A stretch of DNA of 64,000 bases from Motilibacter aurantiacus (GCF_011250645.1 NZ_JAANNO010000003.1:404145-468144), one strand, 5' to 3'; shown: positions 1 to 7,819, counted from the stretch's first letter. The notes: a model not told the origin generated them from the letters alone. A program made the numbers and translations.

Positions 1-396
1 GTCCCCGGTCGAGGTTGCCCGGTCGGCTCAGGCGGCGCCAAGGGCACTCAGGCCCCGTCCCGACACCGCGAAAGCGCCACCGACACCGCGAAAGCGCCAC
101 CGACACCGCGAAAGCGCCGCCGACACCGCGAAAGCGCCGCCGACACCGCGGGCCTGCGCGTGATGCCGTGCAAGTGGGCCGCCCGGGACGTGACGCCCGC
201 ACCGCGAGGGACGCACGCGTGCCCGAGGCGTCGACAGGGCAGACAGACGCGACCTTCGCCGCGGCAGGGGCACGTCGGCCGCGTCCTGACACCGCGGAAG
301 TGCCCCTGACACGGCCGACGTCAGGCCAACCCCCGCCGCGAGCTCCTGCGACGAGAACCGCCCGCCCGAGCGAGCCCACGCCGCCGCGGCGGTTCG
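1..396. other. non-coding left edge with 20-bp tandem repeats
   Basis: No convincing gene lies here; the open frames on both strands are compositional products of the repeat and the high GC. The stretch is downstream of the minus-strand GroES-like gene that ends at 397. It holds the tandem array at 61-150 and looser copies of the same motif near 286-320. Confidence 0.6.
61..150. repeat. 20-bp tandem repeat, 4.5 copies
   Basis: The unit cgacaccgcgaaagcgccac is repeated head to tail at 61-80, 81-100, 101-120 and 121-140, followed by a half copy at 141-150. Copies 1-2 end in 'ccac' and copies 3-4 in 'ccgc'. There are no spacers, so it is a minisatellite and not a CRISPR. Related sequence (tgacaccgcggaagtgcccc) recurs near 286-305. 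Confidence 0.9.
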
Positions 397-753
397 TCAG
401 AGGTAGAGGCCGGTCGCGCCTTCGCTGACCCGGGCCGCGGCGATGGCCGAGATGTCGCGCTCGCGGAGCATGACGTACGTGGAGCCGTGGAGCTCGACCT
501 CGGGCTTGTCCTCCGCGTCGAAGAGGACCGAGTCGCCGGTCTCGATGGCACGGGCGTTGGGGCCTACGGCGACGACCTCGGCCCAGACCAGGCGCCGGCC
601 CATGGTGGCGGTCGCCGGGATGAGGATGCCGCCGGTGCTGCGGCGCTCTCCCTCGCCGCTGCCCACGCGGACCAGCACGCGGTCGTGGAGCAGGCGGACG
701 GGCAGGCCGGACGAGCCGGCCGGGCCGGGGACCTCGCTGGAGGGGGCGCTCAC
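397..753 (-). CDS. GroES-family co-chaperonin-like protein
   Basis: Encodes 118 residues. After a Ser/Gly/Pro-rich 17-residue lead-in it shows the GroES beta-barrel pattern: PVRLLHDRVLVRV (18-30), the mobile-loop hydrophobic tripeptide region GGILIP (41-46), then the VxAVGPNA and G-D-x-VLF turns (58-78). GroES caps the GroEL chaperonin ring. No groL gene is next to it, so it is probably a second, stand-alone copy; family known, partner inferred. The start is GTG with AGGAGGT about 12 nt upstream. Longer than classical GroES (about 97-100 residues) because of the N-terminal extension. Confidence 0.85.
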   Translation of the reverse strand: MSAPSSEVPGPAGSSGLPVRLLHDRVLVRVGSGEGERRSTGGILIPATATMGRRLVWAEVVAVGPNARAIETGDSVLFDAEDKPEVELHGSTYVMLRERDISAIAAARVSEGATGLYL

Positions 754-826
754 GACGGGGAACCTACCTCCTGCGCGGGACGGGCTCCGGTGCCCGGCCC
801 GGCGCAGGGGAGTCGAGAAGCGGCGG

Positions 827-1111
827 TCAGTGCCGCCGGGCGCGGAGCGCGACGACGGCGACGACGGCCAGCGCGGCCCCGCCGACGACCGCGATCCGGT
901 CTGTGCGCGGGCTGCCGTCCGCGTTGATGAACTGGGCCTTGACCTTCGCCTTCGCGTCCGCGACGAGGTTGGCCGGCTTCACCCGGTCGCTGATCTCGTC
1001 GATCGTGCCCGCGAGCCGGTCGCGGGTGGCCTCGATGTCCCGCTCGATCTGCGCCGGGCTGCGCGCCACCCCGTGGGGGGACGTCGAAACGGTGCCGGGG
1101 GGTTCGCTCAC
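827..1111 (-). CDS. DUF3618 membrane protein
   Basis: Encodes 94 residues. Residues 18-60 (SPAQIERDIEATRDRLAGTI and what follows) match the DUF3618 pattern common in actinobacteria, a charged helix that begins IExDIExTR. A single membrane helix follows at about 72-90 (IAVVGGAALAVVAVVAL) and the protein ends RARRH. The start GTG at 1111 is chosen because AGGAGG lies 7 nt upstream and the family motif begins soon after. Function unknown; in other actinobacteria such genes often neighbour phage-holin-like superfamily or bcp genes, and bcp is divergent here. Confidence 0.85.
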   Translation of the reverse strand: MSEPPGTVSTSPHGVARSPAQIERDIEATRDRLAGTIDEISDRVKPANLVADAKAKVKAQFINADGSPRTDRIAVVGGAALAVVAVVALRARRH

Positions 1112-1365
1112 CAATGCCTCCTGCTCTGCGTCCCGGCTCCGGGTGCCGGTCCCGATCTCCCTGTGGCGCTGCCTATGCCCCGCCCTCGGAGCGGTCACGC
1201 GCCGGAGTCTAGGGCCGGGAGCGGCCGGAGAAGGCCCGGCGCGCGCCGGGTGGAGGCGGCCCACGGCGCGGGCCCCGACCTCTGCGTCCCAGCGCAGGTG
1301 ACGCCCTGTACCCACCGCCGACCTCCTAGTCTTGCGGCGTACATCCACGGGGCGTGACTGGAGGC

Positions 1366-1866
1366 ATGGTGAGCGGGACGGACGCGACGGGGCAGGACGC
1401 GGCACAGCGGCTCGCGCCAGGCGACGAGGCCCCGGGCTTCACGCTGCCCGACGCCGACGGCAACGCCGTCTCGCTGGCCGACCTGCGCGGGCGCCGGGCG
1501 ATCGTCTACTTCTACCCCGCAGCCGGCACCCCGGGCTGCACCAAGCAGGCGTGCGACTTCCGCGACTCGCTCGAGCCGCTCGCCGCCGCCGGGTACGCGG
1601 TGGTCGGCATCTCTCCGGACAAGCCGGCCAAGCTGGCGGCCTTCCGCGACGCGGAGGGGGTGTCGTTCCCCCTGCTGTCCGACGCCGACCGCTCCGTGAT
1701 GGAGCGGTGGGGCGCGTTCGGCACGAAGACGATGTACGGCAAGCAGGTCACCGGCGTCATCCGCTCCACCTTCGTGCTCGACGAGCAGGGCCGGGTGGAG
1801 CGGGCGATGTACAACGTGCGCGCCACGGGCCACGTCGCCAAGCTGCGCAAGGAGCTCGGCGTCTGA
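1366..1866 (+). CDS. bcp: thioredoxin-dependent thiol peroxidase (Bcp-type peroxiredoxin)
   Basis: Encodes 166 residues of the AhpC/TSA fold, reducing H2O2 and organic hydroperoxides with thioredoxin. The peroxidatic Cys is in TPGCT (C58). A second Cys five residues later (C63) gives the CxxxxC pair typical of atypical two-Cys Bcp enzymes. The strand YFYPAAGTPG and the later FVLDEQGRV segment also fit. Start: GGAGG at 1360-1364 favours ATG 1366 or GTG 1369; GTG 1354 is a longer alternative. A TAGTCT box at 1327-1332 is a plausible -10. It diverges from the DUF3618 gene. Confidence 0.93.
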   Translation: MVSGTDATGQDAAQRLAPGDEAPGFTLPDADGNAVSLADLRGRRAIVYFYPAAGTPGCTKQACDFRDSLEPLAAAGYAVVGISPDKPAKLAAFRDAEGVSFPLLSDADRSVMERWGAFGTKTMYGKQVTGVIRSTFVLDEQGRVERAMYNVRATGHVAKLRKELGV

Positions 1867-1910
1867 GCGGCCCCCGGCCACCGGGCAGCAACGGCTAGGG
1901 TGGCCTTCCC

Positions 1911-1997
1911 GCGGGAGTGGCGGAGCTGGCAGACGCGCGGGATTTAGGTTCCCGTGCCCGAAAGGGCGCAGGGGTTCGAACCCCCTCTCCCGCACCA
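1911..1997 (+). tRNA. tRNA-Leu (anticodon UAG)
   Basis: A complete class II tRNA. Acceptor GCGGGAG (1911-1917) pairs with CTCCCGC (1987-1993), followed by A and an encoded CCA (1995-1997). The anticodon stem CGGGA/TCCCG encloses loop TTTAGGT, so the anticodon is TAG (reads CUA/CUN Leu). A long variable arm (gcccgaaagggc) and the T-arm GGGGTTCGAACCCCC are visible. Confidence 0.97.
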
Positions 1998-2136
1998 TTC
2001 GCCGACGTCGCCGACGTGGTGCAGGCGCCACTGCATCCGCGGTGCGCGATTTCCGAGATCTCCCCGAATGCGGATGGTTGCGGGATCGGCACGCTCGGGA
2101 ATCACGGACCCGACCACGACGCGTTGGGGGGACTGA

Positions 2137-2526
2137 GTGTGCAGTTTCACACCGGCGGCCGAGCTCACGCTGCCGATGGACATGAGGGCGGCGGCGCAGG
2201 CCCGCGGCTTCGTGGCGGAGGCCACCTGCCCGGCCCACGGCGCGCACGTGTTCGACGAGGCGCGGCTGCTCGTCTCCGAGCTCGTCGCCAACGCCGTACG
2301 CCACGGCGCTCCGCCGATCACGCTGGAGATCTCCTGCGACGGCACCATGGGCCTGCTCGTCCGGGTCAGCGACGGCTCGCCGGCCGCACCGGTCGCCAAG
2401 GAGGCCTCGGTCGAGGACGAGAGCGGGCGCGGGGTGGCGCTGGTCGACCTCATCAGCGACGCCTGGGGGATCGAGCCGACGGGCGAGGGCAAGGCCGTCT
2501 GGTTCCGCATCGGGCTCGCCGCCTGA
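2137..2526 (+). CDS. RsbW-like ATP-binding (anti-sigma / HATPase_c_2) protein
   Basis: Encodes 129 residues, the size of stand-alone anti-sigma-factor serine kinases. The GHKL ATP-binding motifs are present: N box SELVANAVRHG (48-57), VSDGS (78-82) and the G-rich lid SGRGVALVD (96-104). Such proteins bind or phosphorylate STAS-domain antagonists or sequester alternative sigma factors. No sigma or STAS gene is adjacent, so the partner is unknown. Two SpoIIE phosphatases elsewhere in the window could act in the same kind of network (inference). The start is GTG 2137 with GGGGGGA upstream. Confidence 0.88.
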   Translation: MCSFTPAAELTLPMDMRAAAQARGFVAEATCPAHGAHVFDEARLLVSELVANAVRHGAPPITLEISCDGTMGLLVRVSDGSPAAPVAKEASVEDESGRGVALVDLISDAWGIEPTGEGKAVWFRIGLAA

Positions 2527-2572
2527 CCGGCCGCGCGGGTTCAGCCGGGGCCGCCGCGGGCACGCTGCGCCC

Positions 2573-3499
2573 ATGATCGGAGCAATCGGACGCGGCATCG
2601 CCGCAGGCGCGGCCGGCACCACGGTGCTCAACGCGGTGACCTACCTCGACATGGCCCTGCGCGCTCGTCCGGCCAGCTCGGCGCCGGAGGAGCTGGTCGA
2701 GCGGCTGGCGGCGGGCGCCGGCAGGCAGGTGCCGGGCGCCGGCGAGGAGGCGGACAACCGCCGCAGTGCGCTCGGGGCCCTCGCCGGCATCGCGACCGGG
2801 GTGGGCATCGGCGTCGCCGCCTCCCTGGCCCGGTCCGCCGGCCTGCGGCTGCCGCAGCCGTTCGGAGCCCTGCTCACCGGCGCCGCCGCGATGGCCGCGA
2901 GCGACGTTCCGCTGGCGGTCACCGGCGTCAGCGACCCGCGCAGCTGGTCCGGCACCGACTGGGCCTCGGACCTCGTCCCCCACCTCGCGTACGGCATCAC
3001 GACCTCCGCCGTGCTGTCGGCCCTCGAGCCGCCGCTGCGCACCGCGCCTCCGGTCGTCGTCCGGGCCGCGCTGCTCGGCCTGGCCAGTGGCGGGCGGAGC
3101 GTGTCGGGTCTCGCGGCCCTCGCCGCGACCACCCCCCGGCGCTCGATCGGGGGCCCGCTCGCCTACCTGGCGGGCCCCGTCGGCACCACGGCCGCGGCGC
3201 TGGGGGCCGCCGGCGAGCTGGTCGCCGACAAGCTGCCCACAACGCCGAGCCGGCTGCGCCCAGACGTGCTGTCCGTCCGCGTCCTGGCCGGTAGCGGCGC
3301 GGGCGCCGGGCTCGCCAAGCGGGAGCGCGGCAGCCGCGCGGCTGCCGCCGTCGCCGGTGCCACGGGGGCGCTCGCCGGCAGCTACGCGGGAGCGAAGTGG
3401 CGCGGGTGGGCGTCCGGCCGGCTGCCCGCCTGGCAGGCCGCCGTCGCCGAGGACGCGGTCACCTACGCGCTGGCGGCGTACGCGGCCCGCCGCCGGTAG
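2573..3499 (+). CDS. Ala/Gly-rich membrane protein with DUF4126-like C-terminal half
   Basis: Encodes 308 residues with several glycine- and alanine-rich membrane helices. The first half (1-160) is a membrane region of no recognised family. The second half (about 165-308) resembles DUF4126: GLASGGRSVSGLAALAA, then GELVADKLPTTPSRLRP, then a G-x-x-G-rich pair of helices ending ALAAYAARRR. That domain usually occurs alone, so this looks like a fusion. The weak box CACGCT six bases before ATG 2573 could serve a leaderless transcript. Function unknown. Confidence 0.75.
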   Translation: MIGAIGRGIAAGAAGTTVLNAVTYLDMALRARPASSAPEELVERLAAGAGRQVPGAGEEADNRRSALGALAGIATGVGIGVAASLARSAGLRLPQPFGALLTGAAAMAASDVPLAVTGVSDPRSWSGTDWASDLVPHLAYGITTSAVLSALEPPLRTAPPVVVRAALLGLASGGRSVSGLAALAATTPRRSIGGPLAYLAGPVGTTAAALGAAGELVADKLPTTPSRLRPDVLSVRVLAGSGAGAGLAKRERGSRAAAAVAGATGALAGSYAGAKWRGWASGRLPAWQAAVAEDAVTYALAAYAARRR

Positions 3500-3553
3500 G
3501 CGCGCGGAACCTGCGGGCCCGCTCCCGCGTTCGACCCCGAGAAGCCCCACGAC

Positions 3554-3572
3554 CGCGGACGCCGTGTCCGCG
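3554..3572. promoter_or_regulatory. 7-bp hairpin just before the upstream ORF
   Basis: CGCGGAC (3554-3560) and GTCCGCG (3566-3572) form a perfect 7-bp stem with a 5-nt loop, ending just before the GGAAGGA ribosome-binding site of the small ORF at 3586. It could tune translation of that ORF; this is inference from position only. Confidence 0.4.
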
Positions 3573-3585
3573 AACCGGAAGGACC

Positions 3586-3651
3586 ATGAGCACAGATCAC
3601 AGACCCTGGGCCGCGCATCCCGAGCTCGCTGAGGCGGTGCGTGGCCGTTGA
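3586..3651 (+). CDS. 21-codon upstream ORF overlapping the CNNM start
   Basis: ATG at 3586 follows GGAAGGA and encodes 21 residues beginning MSTDHRPWAAHPE and ending VRGR, then TGA at 3649-3651. The TGA overlaps the TTG start (3648) of the following CNNM gene in a TTGA junction. The CNNM start has only a weak, distant GAGG (3631), so its translation probably depends on ribosomes finishing this ORF. A second 21-codon ORF, also starting MST, stands at the same place before the other CNNM operon (10259-10324). It may be a regulatory leader peptide; function inferred. Confidence 0.6.
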   Translation: MSTDHRPWAAHPELAEAVRGR

Positions 3652-5126
3652 TCGAAGTGCTCTCCCTGCTGCTCGGGGTGGCGGTGGTCGTGATCATCAC
3701 GGCCGCGACCGGCTACTTCGTGGCGCAGGAGTTCGCCTACATGGCCGTCGACCGGTCCGGGCTGTCCGCCCGGGCCGAGGCCGGTGACGCCGCCTCCGCC
3801 CGTGCGCTCCAGGTCACTCGGCGCACCTCGTTCATGCTGTCGGGCGCGCAGCTCGGCATCACCGTCACCGGCCTGCTCGTCGGCTACGTCGCCGAGCCGC
3901 TGATCGGGGAGTCGCTCAGCACGCTGCTCGGCGGGGTCGCGGTCCCGTCCGGGGTGAGCGTCGCGGTCGGCGCCGTCGCCGCGCTGGTGTTCTCGACGCT
4001 GGTGCAGATGCTCTTCGGCGAGCTGCTGCCGAAGAACCTCGCGATCGCCCGCCCGGAGCCGGTGGCGCTGCGGCTGTCGGGGTCCACGGTGCTCTTCCTG
4101 CGCGTCTTCGGCTGGCTGATCTGGGTGTTCGACCAGGCCTCCATCCTGTTCCTGCGCGCCCTGCGCATCGAGCCCGTGCACGACGTCGAGCACGCCGCGA
4201 CAGCACGCGACCTCGAGCACATCGTCGAGGAGTCGCGCGAGAGCGGGGACCTGCCCGCCGAGCTGTCGATGCTGCTCGACCGCATCCTGGACTTCCCGAA
4301 CCGCCCGGTGGCGCACGCGATGATCCCGCGGCCGCAGGTCGACACGGTCGAGACGACGGCCACCGTCGGCGAGCTGCGCCGGCTCATGGCCTCGGGCCAC
4401 TCGCGCTACCCGGTCCTCGAGGCCGAGCGCGAGGAGGTGGTCGGGGTGGTGCACCTGGCCGACGTGCTCTCGACGGCGTACCCGGACCGCGCGCCGGTGA
4501 CCGACATCGTGCGGCCCTGCCTCTTCGTCTCGACGCTGACCCCGCTGCCGGAGGCGCTGCGCGAGCTGACGGAGAGCAAGAACCAGCTCGCCTGCGTCGT
4601 CGACGAGTACGGCGGGTTCGCGGGTGTGCTCACGGTCGAGGACCTGGCCGAGGAGCTGGTCGGGGAGATCACGGACGAGCACGACGAGGCCCGCCCGGAG
4701 TACGTCCCCGTCGAGGGCGACGGGATCTGGGAGATGCCCGGCGACGTGCACGTGGACGAGGTCGAGCGCGCGCTGGGGGTCGACCTGCCCCGCGGCCGCT
4801 ACGAGACCGTGGCGGGCCTGGTGCTCGCGACCACCGGCAGCCTGCCCGCCCCCGGGGACCGGGTGACGATCCCGCTGCCCGCCGATCCTGCGGACCTGCT
4901 GCTGGACGAGGAGCCGGAGCCGCGGGTGCTGGAGGTCGAGGTGCTCGACGTCGCGAGGCGCGTCCCCGCCCGCGTACGCCTCACGTTGCCCGAGCGCGAG
5001 GGCGAGCCGGTCAGCGCGGACGGCATCGGCGCGGACGGCATCGGCGCGGACGGCATCGGCGCGGACGGAACGGCCGTGGGCCGCATGTCCGCGGCGGGCA
5101 CGAACGACGTGGAGGGCGCCCGATGA
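3648..5126 (+). CDS. CNNM/CorC-type transporter (DUF21-CBS-CBS-CorC_HlyC), long form
   Basis: Encodes 492 residues. Order: DUF21 membrane domain (about 1-190; helix 1 LLLGVAVVVIITAATGYFVAQEF, motif GELLPKNLA), a CBS pair (about 215-340; MIPRPQVDTVE, VVDEYGGFAGVLTVEDL), then a CorC_HlyC domain (about 350-435). This family includes bacterial Mg2+ (and Co2+) exporters such as staphylococcal MpfA and the CorB/CorC proteins; the substrate here is inferred. The start TTG 3648 overlaps the stop of the 21-codon upstream ORF, and the stop overlaps the next gene by ATGA. The tail carries an ADGIG repeat. Confidence 0.9.
   Translation: MIEVLSLLLGVAVVVIITAATGYFVAQEFAYMAVDRSGLSARAEAGDAASARALQVTRRTSFMLSGAQLGITVTGLLVGYVAEPLIGESLSTLLGGVAVPSGVSVAVGAVAALVFSTLVQMLFGELLPKNLAIARPEPVALRLSGSTVLFLRVFGWLIWVFDQASILFLRALRIEPVHDVEHAATARDLEHIVEESRESGDLPAELSMLLDRILDFPNRPVAHAMIPRPQVDTVETTATVGELRRLMASGHSRYPVLEAEREEVVGVVHLADVLSTAYPDRAPVTDIVRPCLFVSTLTPLPEALRELTESKNQLACVVDEYGGFAGVLTVEDLAEELVGEITDEHDEARPEYVPVEGDGIWEMPGDVHVDEVERALGVDLPRGRYETVAGLVLATTGSLPAPGDRVTIPLPADPADLLLDEEPEPRVLEVEVLDVARRVPARVRLTLPEREGEPVSADGIGADGIGADGIGADGTAVGRMSAAGTNDVEGAR
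5016..5068 (+). repeat. 15-bp in-frame tandem repeat (ADGIG)
   Basis: gcggacggcatcggc occurs three times exactly (5016-5030, 5031-5045, 5046-5060), then a partial copy. It encodes an ADGIG repeat in the disordered C-terminal tail of the long CNNM protein. As a multiple of three it can change copy number without a frameshift. Confidence 0.85.
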
Positions 5127-6139
5127 GCGACAACCCGTGGGTCGTCGTGCCCGCCACCCTCGCCATCGTCGCCGCAAGCGCGTTCTTCGTCGCGGTGGAG
5201 TTCGCGGCGCTGGCGGCCAAGCGCCACCGGCTCGAGGACGCGGCGCCGGCGAGCCGGTCGGCCCGCGCGGCCCTGCGCAGCTCCTCGGAGCTGACGTTGC
5301 TGCTGGCCGGGTCGCAGCTGGGCATCACCGCCGCGACCCTCGCGCTCGGCGCGATCAGCAAGCCGGCCGTGCACCACTGGCTGACCCCGCTCTTCGAGGA
5401 CGTGGGGCTCCCCGAGGTCGCGGCGGACGTGGCCGGTTTCGTGCTCGCGCTGGTCGTCGTGACGTTCCTCCACCTCGTCGTCGGTGAGATGACGCCGAAG
5501 TCGTGGGCGATCGCGCATCCCGAGCGGTCGGCCACGCTGCTCGCGCTGCCGATGCGCGGCTTCATGTGGGTGTTCCGCCCGCTGCTGCGCGCGCTCAACG
5601 ATCTGGCGAACCGCCTCGTCCGCGCCGTCGGGGTCGAGCCGGCCGACGAGGTCGCGGTCGGGCACAGCCCCGACGCGCTGCGCCACCTCGTGGAGCACTC
5701 GGCCAACGTCGGCGCGCTCGACGCGGGCTTCTCGGCGCAGCTGGCCGAGGCGCTCAGCATGGAGCGGATGACCGTACGCGAGCTGCTCGGCTCCGGGCAG
5801 GCGCTCGCCGCCGTTCCCCCGGACGCGCTGGTGAAGGACGTGCGCGACATGACGCGGCGTACCGGCCACCTGCGCGTGCTGGTCGGCGAGCCCGGCCGGA
5901 TCACCGCGGTCGTGCACGTCCGCGACACGCTGGCCGCCGAGGACTCGGCCCCGGCCGCGCCCTTCGCCCGGCCGGTGTTCACGCTGGACGCGGGGACGAC
6001 CGTGCACGCCGCGCTACGTCAGATGCGCGAGAGCCGCAACCACCTCGCGGTGGTGACCGACGACGGCCGGGTGGCCGGCGTCGTCACGCTCGCCGACGTG
6101 CTGCGCCGGCTGCTCCCCCGGGCGGGCGTGGCGGCCTGA
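5123..6139 (+). CDS. CNNM-type transporter (DUF21-CBS), short form
   Basis: Encodes 338 residues: a DUF21 membrane domain (about 1-185; FVAVEFAALAAKRHRLE, VVGEMTPKSWAIAHPE) and a CBS pair (about 200-332), but no CorC_HlyC domain. Its ATG overlaps the stop of the long CNNM gene by 4 nt, so the two are translationally coupled and may form a heteromer, as CNNM transporters are dimers (inference). A 16-bp perfect terminator hairpin follows at 6145-6181. Confidence 0.9.
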   Translation: MSDNPWVVVPATLAIVAASAFFVAVEFAALAAKRHRLEDAAPASRSARAALRSSSELTLLLAGSQLGITAATLALGAISKPAVHHWLTPLFEDVGLPEVAADVAGFVLALVVVTFLHLVVGEMTPKSWAIAHPERSATLLALPMRGFMWVFRPLLRALNDLANRLVRAVGVEPADEVAVGHSPDALRHLVEHSANVGALDAGFSAQLAEALSMERMTVRELLGSGQALAAVPPDALVKDVRDMTRRTGHLRVLVGEPGRITAVVHVRDTLAAEDSAPAAPFARPVFTLDAGTTVHAALRQMRESRNHLAVVTDDGRVAGVVTLADVLRRLLPRAGVAA

Positions 6140-6144
6140 CCCCG

Positions 6145-6181
6145 AGCGGCTCCCGCGGCGCACCGCGCCGCGGGAGCCGCT
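6145..6181 (+). terminator. strong hairpin after the first CNNM operon
   Basis: Perfect 16-bp stem: 6145-6160 pairs with 6166-6181 around a 5-nt loop. No T run follows, as is common in high-GC actinobacteria. Confidence 0.8.
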
Positions 6182-6191
6182 GGGAATGCCC

Positions 6192-6197
6192 TACCCT
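6192..6197 (+). promoter_or_regulatory. candidate -10 box (TACCCT) for leader and symporter
   Basis: TACCCT fits the actinobacterial TANNNT -10. It lies after the terminator hairpin and 20 nt before the ribosome-binding site of the leader ORF. No -35 can be claimed because that position falls in the hairpin. Confidence 0.35.
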
Positions 6198-6231
6198 GGC
6201 GCCGAGTTGATTGCCCGGGGAGGTGATTGTC

Positions 6232-6315
6232 GTGCTGCAGATCGTCGTGCGTCCGCTGACGCAGCGCCGGCACGTCGACCTCCTGCGCACGTGCAGCGCG
6301 GCCTGTCGTCCCTGA
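6232..6315 (+). CDS. cysteine-containing leader peptide (attenuation)
   Basis: A 27-codon ORF with GGGGAGG at 6217-6223, 8 nt before GTG 6232 (GTG 6223 is the alternative). The peptide ends QRRHVDLLRTCSAACRP. The RRHxDLxRxxSAxCR signature is that of the small 'putative leader peptides' found before sulphur-assimilation genes in Streptomyces and relatives. Its two Cys codons (6292-6294, 6304-6306) sit just before the stop. A possible anti-Shine-Dalgarno starts 2 nt after the stop (6317-6326) and can pair with the symporter's ribosome-binding site. A ribosome stalled for Cys-tRNA would cover it, so low cysteine should raise symporter translation (inference). Confidence 0.75.
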   Translation: MLQIVVRPLTQRRHVDLLRTCSAACRP

Positions 6316-6316
6316 C

Positions 6317-6379
6317 GACCCCTTCGCCGGCCACCTGCCCCGCAATCCGCTCCCGGCGCCGTCGCGCGCCCGAAAGGTC
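6317..6379 (+). promoter_or_regulatory. possible anti-Shine-Dalgarno / SD sequestering pair
   Basis: gaccccttcg (6317-6326) can pair with cgaaaggtc (6371-6379), which holds the GAAAGG ribosome-binding site 7 nt before ATG 6386. The pairing has one mismatch and one bulge. With the leader peptide ending at 6315, this matches a translational-attenuation layout. Confidence 0.5.
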
Positions 6380-6385
6380 CTGCCC

Positions 6386-7762
6386 ATGCGCGCCCTGCGC
6401 CGCGTCCCCTTCTCCGCCCAAGTCCTGATCGGCCTCGTCCTCGGCGTCGTCCTCGGGCTCGTCGCCCGCTCGATGGGTGACGTCTCCGACGGCAGCCCGA
6501 ACTGGCTGGCCAGCACTCTCGACACCGTCGGCGACCTGTTCGTCAGCCTGCTGCGCGCCGCCGTCGTGCCTCTCGTCCTGACCGCGGTCATCGCGAGCAT
6601 CGCCAACCTGCGCGGCGTCGGCAACGCCGCACGGCTGGCCGCCCAGACCCTGCTCTGGTTCGCGATCACCGCGTTCGTCGCCGTCCTGATCGGCATCGGC
6701 CTCGGACTGGTCCTGCGCCCCGGCGACCACACCTCCGTGACGGAGGACAGCGCCCGCAGTGTGAGCACGATGGGCGACTGGTGGGCCTTCCTCACCGGGC
6801 TCGTGCCCGACAACGTCCTCGGCCTCGAGGCCGACACCTCGGTCACCGACGGCGTCGCCTCGACCAGCCTCTCGTTCAACGTGCTGCAGGTCGTGGTCAT
6901 CGCCGTCGCCCTCGGCATCGCCGCCCTCAAGGTCGGCGAGGCGGCCGAGCCGTTCGTCGGCTTCGTCCAGGCGGCCCTGCAGGTCGTGCAGAAGGTGCTG
7001 TGGTGGATCATCCGCCTCGCGCCGATCGGCAGCGCCGGCCTCATCGGCCACGCGGTCGCCGCGTACGGCTGGGACGCCCTCGGCTCGCTCGGCGTCTTCG
7101 CGCTGGCGGTCTACATCGGCCTGGCGCTGGTCCTCCTCGTCGTCTACCCGGTGGTCCTCAAGGCCAACGGGCTGTCGATCAAGCAGTTCTTCACCGGCGT
7201 CTGGCCCGCGACGTCGCTGGCCTTCGTGTCGCGCTCGTCGCTCGGCACCCTGCCCGTGACCCAGCAGGTGACCGAGCGCAACCTCGGCGTCCCGCGGGCA
7301 TACGCCTCGTTCGCCGTCCCGCTCGGCGCGACCACCAAGATGGACGGCTGCGCCGCGATCTACCCGGCCCTGTCGGCGATCTTCGTCGCGCAGTTCTTCG
7401 GGATCAGCCTCGGGATCACCGACTACCTGCTCGTCGTGCTGGTCTCCGTCGTGGGGTCCGCGGCGACGGCCGGCACCACCGGCGCGACCGTCATGACGAC
7501 GCTCACGCTCTCGACGCTCGGGCTGCCGCTCGAGGGCGTCGGCCTGCTGCTGGCGATCGACCCGATCCTGGACATGGGCCGCACCGCGCTGAACGTGACC
7601 GGCCAGGCTCTCGTCCCCGCGATCGTGGCCAAGCGCGAGGGCATCCTCGACAAGGCGGTCTACGACGCCCCGCGCGGCAGCGACGGCTTCGCGCTCCCCG
7701 TGGACGGCACCCCGGTCGAGGTCCCGGGCCGGCAGCGGGAGGCCGCTCCCGTCCCCGCCTGA
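6386..7762 (+). CDS. DAACS-family Na+/H+ symporter (possible cystine/dicarboxylate importer)
   Basis: Encodes 458 residues of the dicarboxylate/amino acid:cation symporter fold. Hallmarks: the Ser-rich hairpin-1 SRSSLGTLPVT (about 282-292), TM7 TKMDGC (about 317-322; the archetype is NMDGT), hairpin-2 AGTTGATVM (about 360-368) and TM8 DMGRTALNVTG (about 394-404) with its substrate-binding D, R, T and N. These show a functional transporter but do not fix the substrate. The Cys-type leader peptide upstream suggests a sulphur amino acid; TcyP cystine importers belong to this superfamily. That is inference; glutamate or C4-dicarboxylates remain possible. Confidence 0.88.
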   Translation: MRALRRVPFSAQVLIGLVLGVVLGLVARSMGDVSDGSPNWLASTLDTVGDLFVSLLRAAVVPLVLTAVIASIANLRGVGNAARLAAQTLLWFAITAFVAVLIGIGLGLVLRPGDHTSVTEDSARSVSTMGDWWAFLTGLVPDNVLGLEADTSVTDGVASTSLSFNVLQVVVIAVALGIAALKVGEAAEPFVGFVQAALQVVQKVLWWIIRLAPIGSAGLIGHAVAAYGWDALGSLGVFALAVYIGLALVLLVVYPVVLKANGLSIKQFFTGVWPATSLAFVSRSSLGTLPVTQQVTERNLGVPRAYASFAVPLGATTKMDGCAAIYPALSAIFVAQFFGISLGITDYLLVVLVSVVGSAATAGTTGATVMTTLTLSTLGLPLEGVGLLLAIDPILDMGRTALNVTGQALVPAIVAKREGILDKAVYDAPRGSDGFALPVDGTPVEVPGRQREAAPVPA

Positions 7763-7775
7763 CCCTTCGCTCGGC

Positions 7776-7819
7776 CGAACGGCCGCAGCGGCTGCTCCTG
7801 CAGCCGCTGCGGCCGTTCG
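7776..7819. terminator. bidirectional 20-bp perfect hairpin
   Basis: 7776-7795 pairs perfectly with 7800-7819 around a TCCT loop. It lies between the convergent symporter and second CNNM operon and can serve both. Confidence 0.85.

Noticed and set aside
61-150. CRISPR-like repeats
   Set aside because: Units are head to tail without spacers and there are no cas genes; it is a minisatellite.
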